From Halobacillus halophilus (GTDB taxonomy: Bacteria; Bacillota; Bacilli; Bacillales; Halobacillaceae): a stretch of 64,000 bases of DNA. Shown here piece after piece: positions 43,471-52,217 of the stretch. Both the position numbers and the translations under genes were made by a program. The notes below the pieces were generated by a model that worked only from the letters and a program-made list of their open reading frames with translations, was not told where the DNA came from and searched no databases. Location of the stretch: the NCBI RefSeq assembly GCF_020171985.1, contig NZ_JAIVAL010000012.1:104413-168412 (forward strand). The letters are read 5' to 3'. Every line of letters begins with the position of its first letter. Position 1 is the stretch's first letter.

Positions 43471-45193
43471 TATTTACTTTTCTTAAGTATTGCAGGCATT
43501 TTTCAATTGTACTAGTTGTCAGATCAATAAGAGAATGACTATCGGCAGGGGCAGTAGCCTCTTCTTCAACAAAAACGGTATGTATATGAGGGTAGGACTG
43601 TTTAATTGGCTCTAATAAGAAGGTTAAAGCACTTATCTCATTAAATGAACCTATAATGACCACTTCTTCAATCGAATGATCAACTAGATAGTTTAAGACT
43701 TCCTCACTTGGGCGACCACGTATGGACTCATCTAAAGGAATATTATGTATCCGAAATCCAATAGATGAAAGCAGAGAGTAAAGTATATGATGCTTAAGCA
43801 TCCACTTCTTTTTTCCAGAGTCGATTAATAGAACATTCCCTATAGTTGCAGTAACAGCAGATGTGTACTCGAAGCGCTTATAATCGATAATGTGTTTCAA
43901 AGTAGTGATAGCTGTGAAATTATCCATCCATCCTTCTGAGTTTTTTACATGATATAGTTCCTTCATTGCTGGTTCAAATAGATGAGTGAAAACTTTCTCG
44001 ATTGAATATTTATCTTCCAGTTCACTTAAGTACTGCAACGCCAGTTTTTCGTCCTTATTCCTTAAACTTTGAATAAATTGCATCCATAGGAAGAGTTCTT
44101 TAGCATATTGATCATTATTCCATTCAACGATTCTCTCGATGTAAATGGATTTGTTGATAGGAAGAAGGAATTCCTCTTTATTTTGCACAATGGTTACCAT
44201 ACTTAGAGTTGGTAATTCTTCAATGACCTTAGTTACTTTAGCCAGCTCTCCTGTACTTAATTGGACCAGGGAAGTTTCAGGATATATTTTAAGAGTATCT
44301 ACAAATTCAAAAAGAATTGATGGATTATAGAGGTGCTGTTCATTTAAGAGAATGGATAGAGCCTTTGACGCAGGAAAGGCTTTTCGATAAGAACGGTCCA
44401 ACGTAAGGGCAGAGTAAATGTCTATTATGGTTAATATGTGAAGTTCCGTAGAGAATTGGTTTGATTCGGCTTCTGTTTGATCAGGGTAACCTGAACCATC
44501 TGATTTTTCGTGGTGGGATCTTGCTAGGCTCGCCGTAGTCTTCTTATAGCCTTGGGCAAGCAGTGTGCTTTCTCCTTCGATGGTATGACGTTGAATCATT
44601 TCGTATTCAAAGGAGGTAAGCTTCGTTGTCTTTGATATAATTTCACGAGGAATACTTATTTTACCTATATCATGCAGAAGGCAGGCTGTAGCGAAACTCT
44701 CTATATCGTCAACGTCTAATTTTTTTCCTAATAGATACCCCAGAATGAACACATCTACAGAATGAGAAAAACTATATTCGTCATGCTCCAAAAGATCGGA
44801 TAGAAGCTTCTTGTTCATAGGTTCCGTAAGTAAACGTATGAAAAGGCTACGAACTTCATGAAGGGTATCTGTTGGCTTTAATAGTTCTCCATAGCGCATT
44901 TCATTGACGATTTTAGTAATAACCGTATTAAATAAAGTGGTGAGGTATTGGATTTCACGTTCTCCTTTAGAATGAGGAGTGTCCATGTGGTTGGTAGACT
45001 CTGGCTCTGAATGACTCTCTTCGGGTAGACTTGGAGAAATAGCTACTTCTTGAATGTCCCACTTCCTTAGTTTTTGTATATGTCTGCTGTTTAAAAGCGT
45101 TCCTTTAGAGAGGACGAGTCGCTCGTTCTTAAAAACATCTTGTTGAAGCAGATGATCTGGTTGAAGGTTGGTTGTTTTTACGGTGAATGGCAT
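43466..45193 (-). CDS. HD-GYP phosphodiesterase-like protein with cobalamin-domain-like C-terminus
   Basis: Product of 575 residues. An N-terminal region of about 100 residues (the DUF3391-like start ending in a flexible Ser/Pro/His linker) precedes an HD-GYP domain (about 120-310): H144, HDIGK at 174-178 and HHEKSDGSGYP at 227-237 are intact, so hydrolysis of cyclic di-GMP is expected. Residues about 370-440 look helical (FEPAMKELYHVKN...TTLKHI) and 450-545 like a Rossmann half (GNVLLIDSG...VVIIGS). Together they resemble B12-binding_2 plus B12-binding domains, but the ligand His motif DxHxxG is not intact. No signal peptide or membrane segment is seen. It is monocistronic. Confidence 0.8.
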   Translation of the reverse strand: MPFTVKTTNLQPDHLLQQDVFKNERLVLSKGTLLNSRHIQKLRKWDIQEVAISPSLPEESHSEPESTNHMDTPHSKGEREIQYLTTLFNTVITKIVNEMRYGELLKPTDTLHEVRSLFIRLLTEPMNKKLLSDLLEHDEYSFSHSVDVFILGYLLGKKLDVDDIESFATACLLHDIGKISIPREIISKTTKLTSFEYEMIQRHTIEGESTLLAQGYKKTTASLARSHHEKSDGSGYPDQTEAESNQFSTELHILTIIDIYSALTLDRSYRKAFPASKALSILLNEQHLYNPSILFEFVDTLKIYPETSLVQLSTGELAKVTKVIEELPTLSMVTIVQNKEEFLLPINKSIYIERIVEWNNDQYAKELFLWMQFIQSLRNKDEKLALQYLSELEDKYSIEKVFTHLFEPAMKELYHVKNSEGWMDNFTAITTLKHIIDYKRFEYTSAVTATIGNVLLIDSGKKKWMLKHHILYSLLSSIGFRIHNIPLDESIRGRPSEEVLNYLVDHSIEEVVIIGSFNEISALTFLLEPIKQSYPHIHTVFVEEEATAPADSHSLIDLTTSTIEKCLQYLRKVNK

Positions 45194-45502
45194 AAGCAGA
45201 CTCCTCGTTATGAAAATGGTTAGTCATATTTTCCTATTAAGGATTATATTATGGTATACAATTAATCATTTCAACGAAATTACTATTTAAAAATAAGAAA
45301 AAAACACATTCACAAATCAAATAGGTGGTGGGTGGACTGTAATTAAGAAGATTTTTCTACTACTGAATGAAATTTTTGAATACTCATTGTTTAAATAATA
45401 GCTTGCAAAAATGAGGGTTAGGAGAATGTATCCGGTTTCAATGGACTCTTGCGGTGCAGGGAGCGGAGTGTGGAGGCAATAGAGGGGGAAAGGTGGATGG
45501 AT
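45194..45502. other. gene-free region upstream of the HD-GYP gene
   Basis: AT-rich DNA that should hold the minus-strand promoter of the HD-GYP gene. No clear box, repeat or RNA was recognised. A 68-codon minus-strand frame (45317-45523) has no ribosome-binding site and odd composition. Confidence 0.4.
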
Positions 45503-45546
45503 GGAAACAAAGCAACACACCAATAGAGGAGCTCATTAGTGTGTTG
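45503..45546 (-). terminator. possible terminator of the ger operon
   Basis: Read on the minus strand, CAACACAC pairs with GTGTGTTG around an 18-base loop and continues weakly inside, followed by CTTTGTTTCC. It begins at the gerB stop codon. The T-run is imperfect. Confidence 0.5.
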
Positions 45547-46641
45547 TTAACTTCCACTGACCCGTTTTTTAATCAGCAGACCAATCATTAGGATCGCAGG
45601 CAGTATCAACCCGTGAGTTAAGGAATAAGAAAGCCATACTTCTCCTACGAAGGTCTCAAAATAAGCTACATCGGGATAAGCAATAATAGAAAGGACGACC
45701 ATTCCCATTCCTAACGGCAGTAACAGTGGGCGGTGATCTTTCATGGTTAAGAACTGGGCGATTCCCACGGAAGTAGCGTAGTACAGGATGATTAGTTTGA
45801 AGAATATGGTAAGCATCCAGATGATCGCGATGATAATTTCTAATCCTTCAAGGAAACCAGCTATGTTGATCTTCTGCCCAATTCGATAAGTAGGGTAAGC
45901 GTTTAAGGCTGTCAAATCACTGCCAAGAACCAGGAGGCACAAAGTGGTAATAAGAAAGAGGACCCCTCCCCCGATGATGGTTCCCAGTATCCAGGCGTGC
46001 TTGGCTTTTCTTTCCTCTTTTACATAAGGAAAAATCATTAATAAAGCGGCCATCTCAAGCAAAGGAGTGCCAATAACTATAGATGAGCTGTTGATTACTG
46101 GAAGAACTCCGTTCCCTAATATAGGCTTTAATTGGTCCACGTTAATTTGAGGCATCATGGATATGGTTAGAAAAATGAGCAGGATAACCATCCAGGGCAT
46201 GAAAATTTCAGAGGAGCGTGCAATCGCTTCAATACCTAGATAGGTTCCCCCAATGATGACAAGCAGAAATAAAGTATGAGTAAATTGTAAGGGGGTTTCT
46301 GGGATAATCTGAGTGGTCATGAAATCTCCAATATTTCTGAGAACAAGAGAAGCTAAGATATATAAGAAGCTTAAATAAAAGATGCAGAATAAGCGTCCCG
46401 CCCAGTTCCCAAATACGAAAATAGCTGCCTGGACAAATGTTTTCCCAGAGGATAAACTTCCAATTTTATTTAAAAACATGACAAGTACAACCCCGAAAAG
46501 GATGGAAAGAATGACCGACATCCAGGCATCCTGTTTTCCCTGGGCTGCGAGGGGGGTAGGGACAATTAGGATTGAACTGCCAATAATAAAGAAAATGACA
46601 AGGAACATATACTGCCTGGCGCTTATGGTTTGATTATCCAT
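45547..46641 (-). CDS. spore germinant receptor permease subunit (GerAB type)
   Basis: Membrane protein of 364 residues with ten hydrophobic helices, APC-fold GerAB family. The start ISARQYMFLVIFFIIGSSIL and the later SSSIVIGTPLLEMAALLMIFP are typical. In receptors of this class the B subunit binds the small germinant. It is the last gene in the order A-C-D-B, 17 bases after the small D subunit gene. The germinant cannot be read from the sequence. Confidence 0.92.
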   Translation of the reverse strand: MDNQTISARQYMFLVIFFIIGSSILIVPTPLAAQGKQDAWMSVILSILFGVVLVMFLNKIGSLSSGKTFVQAAIFVFGNWAGRLFCIFYLSFLYILASLVLRNIGDFMTTQIIPETPLQFTHTLFLLVIIGGTYLGIEAIARSSEIFMPWMVILLIFLTISMMPQINVDQLKPILGNGVLPVINSSSIVIGTPLLEMAALLMIFPYVKEERKAKHAWILGTIIGGGVLFLITTLCLLVLGSDLTALNAYPTYRIGQKINIAGFLEGLEIIIAIIWMLTIFFKLIILYYATSVGIAQFLTMKDHRPLLLPLGMGMVVLSIIAYPDVAYFETFVGEVWLSYSLTHGLILPAILMIGLLIKKRVSGS

Positions 46642-46658
46642 ACTTTCCTATCTCCTTC

Positions 46659-46883
46659 CTATAAACCAATCCAAGAATGTATAGTGGTATAAAAGGATTG
46701 AATGTAATCTAATGGATTCGGAAGCTGTACATTTCTGCTTTCAAGTACACTGACTGTCGTGGCAATGAGCAGAAGAGTAGAAAACCACCACATTTCCTTC
46801 GTCTTTTTTTTTCGCTTCAATCGCGGGAACTCTAAGAAAAAGATCAGAATGGAAACGGCTATGACGGCTATAGTTGCCCACAT
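46659..46883 (-). CDS. small two-helix membrane protein, GerD-type receptor subunit
   Basis: Product of 74 residues with two hydrophobic segments (about 2-17 and 30-45) separated by a basic KRKKKTK loop. This is the size and topology of the D subunits found in some ger operons (as GerKD in B. subtilis), which modulate receptor activity. ATG 46883 with AGGTGAT before it is preferred over GTG 46892, which would abut the gerC stop. The call depends on size, topology and its place between gerC and gerB. Confidence 0.75.
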   Translation of the reverse strand: MWATIAVIAVSILIFFLEFPRLKRKKKTKEMWWFSTLLLIATTVSVLESRNVQLPNPLDYIQSFYTTIHSWIGL

Positions 46884-46892
46884 CGTTATCAC

Positions 46893-48095
46893 CTAGCTTT
46901 CTTTGTTGATGGGCTGAGTTGAATTACCTTTTCTTCTAATTTTCACAGTAGCATCAATGTTGACTTCCACATCTTGATAATAGGAAGACCATTCCTTCTC
47001 AACTTTTTTCCAATACTTGGGCTGATCACGGTGGATAACTCCTCCGAACCCAAAAACATCACTTCCATATTCCTTCTGAGCCTTAGCAAGAGTAGCCTCG
47101 ATACTCTCTTTAATCGCTTTCTCTGCCTGTTTGTTTACTTTTTCTAATGCTTCTGGCTTACTCAAGTCGACTTTACAATCCACTTCTCCTACATTACCTT
47201 CTGCTTCAACCTTTATATCAATGACAGGCTGATTATTTTTGATTTTTCCTTTCATTGCCCCACTTGTGCGAAGCAGCTCCACACTCAGCGATCCTTCATC
47301 TTGGCAAGGGTGTGTAATCACTGTAGAGTGTACATTTCCAGTCGCATAGTTAAGCCCCTGGCTTTCCAATTCGTTTAGCCACCCTACGAGTTTGTCTCCT
47401 TTAAAAACGCCGATTTCATCGATTTCTAACTTTGTAGGAGCATCTACATTTTCCACGTTACTTATGTTTGTCCCTATATCTTCTTCACCTAAAAGGAGGA
47501 TTCCACTCATCACGGGGTCTTCCCCCGGATTTCTAATGCTTGCGATAACCTTATCAATGGAAACTCCTTTTGTGGCAGCCCAATGACGCTCTACATTTTC
47601 TATGGAACTCATGATTTTATTGGCTGGGATTTTTTCATAAGGTGTAATGATGCTGAGCATGCTTTCAACCGGAGCGTTCTTCGCCACGGTCACATAAAAA
47701 GAAGTTCTGAATTCGTGATCGCGGTAGAGTAAGTCAAGAACCGGCATCACTCCTTCTTCCGCAACAGTTTTTCCAAGTATAACTAAGCGGAGCTGAGATA
47801 AATAGGTAGTCCTCGGATTTTTTGCAGTAAGTCTTCGGAACGCCTCCATAAGCGTACGACCGGTTGTTGTATAAGTGGAAACAGGCGGTCGTGAAGTTGG
47901 AGCGTCCGTGGCAATCTCTGAAGGATTGATCACCTGAACCGATAGAATGTAATCTCCTTCATCTGTTTTATCAATCCCTAATGTAACAACAATGCCAAGC
48001 TCATCCAGCTCCCGGCTGTTCCAGCATCCCGTTAGCAGCAGAAGGCAGATCAATATTAGCAAGAGTTTTCTAAAGGGAAAATTGTATGTTTTCAT
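46893..48095 (-). CDS. spore germinant receptor lipoprotein subunit (GerAC type)
   Basis: GerAC family, 400 residues. A signal peptide with lipobox LLTGC is followed at once by WNSRELDELGIVVTLGID, the classic start of the mature C subunit. The three-domain body ends in a charged tail. It sits on the outer face of the spore inner membrane. ATG 48095 is chosen because AAGGAG lies eight bases before it; the TTG at 48101 would overlap the gerA stop. Confidence 0.93.
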   Translation of the reverse strand: MKTYNFPFRKLLLILICLLLLTGCWNSRELDELGIVVTLGIDKTDEGDYILSVQVINPSEIATDAPTSRPPVSTYTTTGRTLMEAFRRLTAKNPRTTYLSQLRLVILGKTVAEEGVMPVLDLLYRDHEFRTSFYVTVAKNAPVESMLSIITPYEKIPANKIMSSIENVERHWAATKGVSIDKVIASIRNPGEDPVMSGILLLGEEDIGTNISNVENVDAPTKLEIDEIGVFKGDKLVGWLNELESQGLNYATGNVHSTVITHPCQDEGSLSVELLRTSGAMKGKIKNNQPVIDIKVEAEGNVGEVDCKVDLSKPEALEKVNKQAEKAIKESIEATLAKAQKEYGSDVFGFGGVIHRDQPKYWKKVEKEWSSYYQDVEVNIDATVKIRRKGNSTQPINKES

Positions 48096-48097
48096 CC

Positions 48098-49630
48098 TCA
48101 ATTCTCCTTGGATGATGGATTAGTCCGTTTTTCATTCTTCTTAGTTAGAGAACTAGGCCGGGAAAATAGCCCCCAGTGGGGAAAGCGGATTAACACATCT
48201 TTTTGATCTTTTGGTTGAATTGGTGCAAACGGTGACATATAAGGAACACCAAAAGACTTCAGGCTGCATAAATGCAGGACCATAGCAATCAGCGCGAGGA
48301 TAATGCCGTATAATCCAAACGTTGCAGCAAGGATCATAAATAGAAAACGAAGCATACGTATAGGAATCGCTATGTTATAAGCAGGAAAAACAAAGCTTGA
48401 AATGGCTGTAAGTGCTACCACAATTACCATCGCAGGTGATACAAGACCTGCCTGTACAGCGGACTGCCCTAATACGAGAGCTCCTACAATGGATACCGCT
48501 GATCCTACTGGTTTCGGCAGCCGGACACCAGCCTCCCGGAGGATTTCAAACGTAAGTTCCATAAGCAATGCTTCAATAAAGGCAGGGAAGGGAACTCCTT
48601 CACGCTGGGCGGCGAGGCTGATTAGTAAAGGTGCTGGAATCATTTCCTGATGAAAGGTCGTAAAAGCTATATATAAGGAGGGCATAAATAAAGCAATATT
48701 AAAACAGACCAGTCTCAGTATCCGCAGGAATGTACTTATATCCGCTCTCTGATAATAATCTTCACTTGATTGAAAGAAGTTTACGAATAAAGCAGGAACT
48801 AAGAGAACATCCGGTGTCCCATCTGTAATAATGGCGACTCGCCCCTCTAGTAATCCACCTGCAATTGCATCCGGTTTTTCAGAATAATAAACAGTGGGAA
48901 AAGGGGAATACTGAGCATCTTGAATATATTCTTCAATGTAGCCACTCTCTAAAATCCCGTCGATTTCGATTTTATCAAGGCGCCGGTGAACTTCCTTTAC
49001 GATGTTGTCTTCAGCTACATCCTGCAAGTAGACGACAGCTACGTCCGTTCTAGTTACCTCACCAATGGCTTTACTTTCAATCCGAAGCTTGGGATCTTTT
49101 ATTTTACGTCGCAACAAAGCTGTATTTGTTCTAAGTGTTTCTGTGAACGCCTCTTTAGGACCTCGTATGACACTTTCCGAAGTACTTTCCTGGACCCCGC
49201 GGTCTCTCCACCCCCTGGTGCTGGCAGCTAATGCTTTTTTCTCTTTATCTATAAGAAGGATCGTTTCACCTGATAACAATCGCTTAAAAAGTGCTTCGTA
49301 ATCGGTGAATTCAGTCAGCTCTCCAATCGGAAGGGAAGCTTGTTTAATCGTATGGTACAGTTCTTTAACGGAAACACGTTTGTGGGGCATTTCCAGCATT
49401 AAGGCTTCCATAATGAAGTTTTGAATCGTATTTTTATCGACAAGACCGTCTATGTATAGAACCGCACAGCGAGTCTTATAGATCGCAAATCGTCTAATTA
49501 CAAGATCTGTACTTTTACCGAGTACTGTTTCAATGTGGCTTAAACTGTCTTCTAAAGGAGGAAGGAGGGGGAAGGAGTTAGATTCTTTATTGGGACTTTG
49601 GTTTGGATTTTGATCATTCCCCTGATTCAT
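48098..49630 (-). CDS. spore germinant receptor A subunit (GerAA type)
   Basis: GerA family, 510 residues. A large cytosolic N-terminal domain (with KTRCAVLYIDGLVD and GRVAIITDGTPDVLLVP) is followed by about five membrane helices and a short, polar C-tail. A subunits form the oligomeric ion channel of the receptor. It is the first gene of the minus-strand operon. AAAGGAG precedes the ATG and a candidate forespore promoter lies at 49659-49688. Confidence 0.94.
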   Translation of the reverse strand: MNQGNDQNPNQSPNKESNSFPLLPPLEDSLSHIETVLGKSTDLVIRRFAIYKTRCAVLYIDGLVDKNTIQNFIMEALMLEMPHKRVSVKELYHTIKQASLPIGELTEFTDYEALFKRLLSGETILLIDKEKKALAASTRGWRDRGVQESTSESVIRGPKEAFTETLRTNTALLRRKIKDPKLRIESKAIGEVTRTDVAVVYLQDVAEDNIVKEVHRRLDKIEIDGILESGYIEEYIQDAQYSPFPTVYYSEKPDAIAGGLLEGRVAIITDGTPDVLLVPALFVNFFQSSEDYYQRADISTFLRILRLVCFNIALFMPSLYIAFTTFHQEMIPAPLLISLAAQREGVPFPAFIEALLMELTFEILREAGVRLPKPVGSAVSIVGALVLGQSAVQAGLVSPAMVIVVALTAISSFVFPAYNIAIPIRMLRFLFMILAATFGLYGIILALIAMVLHLCSLKSFGVPYMSPFAPIQPKDQKDVLIRFPHWGLFSRPSSLTKKNEKRTNPSSKEN

Positions 49631-49658
49631 AGCGCACGCTCCTTTAGAAGTTTATAAA

Positions 49659-49688
49659 TAGCATGCACCAAAGTTTGGATTTTATTAA
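49659..49688 (-). promoter_or_regulatory. candidate sigma-G promoter of the ger operon
   Basis: On the minus strand TTAATA, 17 bases, then CATGCTA resembles the forespore sigma-G consensus (TGAATA-N17/18-CATACTA). It lies about 30 bases before the gerA start, as in other ger operons, which are known to be sigma-G dependent. Confidence 0.55.
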
Positions 49689-49727
49689 CTTTTATAATTT
49701 GTTAAATTCTCATGAGAATTATTAAAG

Positions 49728-49866
49728 ATAAGTTTCCGTTACTTGAAGATTCAGTTTTGAGGTAAATGGGTCCTTTAGGTTAGATGGACAAGGGGTGGTG
49801 AGGGAATAACTCGCTTTCCGCGGGCGAACGGAGTCTGCGTTTTCCTCGTTTATGTAGACTTAGTCA
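49728..49866 (-). repeat. dispersed intergenic repeat, partial copy R5
   Basis: About 140 bases in inverse orientation to R1-R4. Only the GATAAG...GTTACTTGAAGATTCAG then TTTTGAGGTAAATGGGTCC end and the ACTCGCTTTCCGCGGGCG block remain. The other end is missing, and the remnant runs up to the 3' end of the GNAT gene. Confidence 0.65.
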
Positions 49867-50328
49867 TTAACTCAGTAACGGTCTTTCAAACACCACCATA
49901 TCGAAAGCCTGGATGCCGTTTTCGAAAACAGGATAGGGATAATGGGCGAAAAAATCTCTTCTAATTTCATAAAATCGAAATCCCACTTTTTGATAAAAGG
50001 CCAGGTTGCCCAGACTTGAATTCGCTGTTCCTACAATTAAACGTTCATAGTGCTGGTTAGAAAAAATATGGACAGCCTGCTGAATAGCCTGTTTGCCGAT
50101 TCCTTGGCCTCTTGCTTCTTCAGTTATGGCTATATTTTTAATTTCTACTGTATCGTGCGATGGGAAAGTGAAAAGAACTACACCCGCTTCTTTATTGTCG
50201 AACTGAATGACATACAGTTCACCTTCATTAATGTATCCATTAATGATATCTTCGCTTTCATCTGCTAATAATAGATAAGACATGTAATCGTTTCGATTCA
50301 GAACTTCTTCCAGGGTTACAGAATTCAT
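49867..50328 (-). CDS. GNAT-family N-acetyltransferase
   Basis: Acetyltransferase of 153 residues. The acetyl-CoA motif EARGQGIGKQAIQ (R/Q-x-x-G-x-G/A) follows the strand IKNIAITE, and FYQKVGFRFYEI is the conserved C-terminal element. The start at 50328 is chosen because AAAGGAATG lies before it; an upstream frame to 50358 adds an unlikely basic leader. The substrate is unknown. The stop lies within a few bases of repeat R5, which may have replaced the native downstream region. Confidence 0.85.
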   Translation of the reverse strand: MNSVTLEEVLNRNDYMSYLLLADESEDIINGYINEGELYVIQFDNKEAGVVLFTFPSHDTVEIKNIAITEEARGQGIGKQAIQQAVHIFSNQHYERLIVGTANSSLGNLAFYQKVGFRFYEIRRDFFAHYPYPVFENGIQAFDMVVFERPLLS

Positions 50329-50455
50329 TAAATCATTCCTTTTTTTCGTAGCTCTCATTTGGAGACAGCTATTATATTATGGTGGGATTATGGTAACATA
50401 AAAGTAATGTAATAATTTCTGAAATGCAGGTCTTTTCAGAAAAAGGAGTAGTGAG

Positions 50456-51772
50456 ATGATGGAGCAACCAGAGAAAATGTATGACTTAATAGGGGTAGGC
50501 GTTGGACCATTCAATTTAAGCTTGGCAGCTTTACTGGATGATATCGATACCATAGACCCCTTGTTTTTTGAACAAAATGAGAAATTCGATTGGCACCCTG
50601 GAATGCTTATTGAGGGGACGAAGATGCAGGTTCCTTTTATAGCTGACCTGGTAACGATGGCAGACCCTACTAGCCAATACAGTTTTTTAAATTACATCAG
50701 TAAAAATGATCGAATGTATCAGTTTTATTTCCTGCAGCGTTTGGATATCCCAAGAAGAGAGTACAATGATTACTGTCAATGGGTTGCTCATCAGCTGGAC
50801 AGCTGCAGATTTGGCAGACGGGTGTCTAACATTCGTCATGTGAAAGAAAATGAAGAATATTACGAAGTGGCTGTTAAGAATCTTAAAACGGGAGAACAGG
50901 AAGTTTATCGTTCGAGAAACCTCGTACTTGGAACCGGGAGTGTGCCCGTTTTACCGAAATCATTCCAAAACCTTCCATCAGAAGATGTGTTCCACACTTC
51001 TGAATTTCTGGCAAATCAGGAGCGTTGTCGCAAGGCCGGTTCAATTACAGTAGTTGGATCTGGACAAAGTGCGGCTGAAACTTTCAGAGAATTACTTAAG
51101 GAACAGCGCGACTGCGGCTTTCGATTGGACTGGATTACACGTTCCCCGGGCTTTGAATCTATGGAAGAGTCAAAGCTCAGCTTAGAGCACTTTTCCCCTG
51201 ACTATGTGAATTACTTCTACCAACTTCCTCAGGATCAGAAAGACGAGATCTTTGCTGAACAAGGACTGTATTATAAAGGAATCAGTAACCATACGATTAA
51301 TGACATTTATAATTTGCTTTATGAGTATTCTGTTGGACAGGAAGAGCTTGATGTTGGTATTCGAGTCCTCAGTGAAGTAAAAGGTATTCGTGAAAAAGCT
51401 AATGGAGGCTATGAGCTTGATTGTCTGCACTGGCAGAAAAACGAGGAATTTACGCATGAGACAGACGTTGTTATTGCTGCTACCGGGTATAAGCCTTATG
51501 TTCCTGATTTCATTCATCAGCTCGAAGACTTTCTTCAGTGGGACAAGCACGGGCGTTATAAAGTAAGTTCTGATTATCGCATGCTTTTGAATAAGAATAC
51601 GGAAAATGAAATTTATGTACACAGCGGTATTTCCCATACCCATGGCGTTGGTTCTACTAATTTGGGCTTATCCGTTCATCGTAACAAAGTAATTATCAAC
51701 CATTTAGCGGGACGCGAAGTGTACTCGATTGATGATAATGGGATTTTCCAGTCATTTACCGGAAGTGTTTAA
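50456..51772 (+). CDS. L-lysine N6-monooxygenase (siderophore hydroxylase family)
   Basis: Flavin- and NADPH-dependent N-hydroxylase of 438 residues. The FAD motif is DLIGVGVGPFNLSLAALL near residue 10, the NADPH motif ITVVGSGQSAAE near 198, and the substrate-side ATGYKPYVPDF near 340. The family hydroxylates the side-chain amine of lysine, ornithine or a diamine in hydroxamate siderophore synthesis. No siderophore synthetase is adjacent, and no convincing Fur box was seen upstream. AAAAGGAG precedes the ATG. Confidence 0.88.
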   Translation: MMEQPEKMYDLIGVGVGPFNLSLAALLDDIDTIDPLFFEQNEKFDWHPGMLIEGTKMQVPFIADLVTMADPTSQYSFLNYISKNDRMYQFYFLQRLDIPRREYNDYCQWVAHQLDSCRFGRRVSNIRHVKENEEYYEVAVKNLKTGEQEVYRSRNLVLGTGSVPVLPKSFQNLPSEDVFHTSEFLANQERCRKAGSITVVGSGQSAAETFRELLKEQRDCGFRLDWITRSPGFESMEESKLSLEHFSPDYVNYFYQLPQDQKDEIFAEQGLYYKGISNHTINDIYNLLYEYSVGQEELDVGIRVLSEVKGIREKANGGYELDCLHWQKNEEFTHETDVVIAATGYKPYVPDFIHQLEDFLQWDKHGRYKVSSDYRMLLNKNTENEIYVHSGISHTHGVGSTNLGLSVHRNKVIINHLAGREVYSIDDNGIFQSFTGSV

Positions 51773-51795
51773 ATATAATATTTAACAGATCTCAA

Positions 51796-51831
51796 AACTC
51801 TTGAACATCAGCTGTTCAAGAGTTTTTTTAT
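51796..51831 (+). terminator. intrinsic terminator after the monooxygenase gene
   Basis: AACTCTTGAAC pairs with GTTCAAGAGTT around ATCAGCT, followed by TTTTTAT. Confidence 0.93.
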
Positions 51832-51952
51832 AAACCTTAGCTAGTTTAACTTTATAATTTTTGTAATAGATTAATTTTATGAAGGATTTTACAAATAAAT
51901 ATGGAATCATTATTAAAGTAATATCATCTGAAATAACTAAAAAGTGATCTTC

Positions 51953-52147
51953 TTGTAAGCTCCCATTACTTGAAGACTCGATTCCGAGATATTTTGGGTT
52001 CGTTACTTAATATAGAGAAGGGTTGGCTGCGGAAACAACTCGCTTTCCTGCATCGTGCAGGGCCGGAAAGCGAAATCGTCCCCCGCAGGGTCTCATTCTC
52101 ATAAAAGTCTCGAAACTGAGTCTTCAACTAATTGGCCCTTTAGCGGA
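51953..52147 (-). repeat. dispersed intergenic repeat, short complete copy R6
   Basis: About 190 bases in inverse orientation, with both ends present: GTAAGCTCCCATTACTTGAA then GACTCGATTCCGAGATATT at the left, and CTCGAAACTGAGTCTTCAAC then TAATTGGCCC at the right. The inside is reduced to ACTCGCTTTCCTGC and the TGCATCGTGCAGGGCCGGAA block. This is the smallest complete unit and best defines the ends. Confidence 0.82.
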
Positions 52148-52217
52148 ATAATCCTCATGGGAAATATCAGCAGTAATGATTAAGGTGACAAAGTTAAATA
52201 GTAAGGGAGTCCATTTT

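Noticed and set aside
45317..45523. 68-codon minus-strand frame between gerB and the HD-GYP gene
   Set aside because: No ribosome-binding site; Pro/Cys/His-rich composition unlike a real protein; intergenic position explains it.
50359..50455. Fur box before the lysine N6-hydroxylase gene
   Set aside because: No sequence close to GATAATGATTATCATTATC was found.
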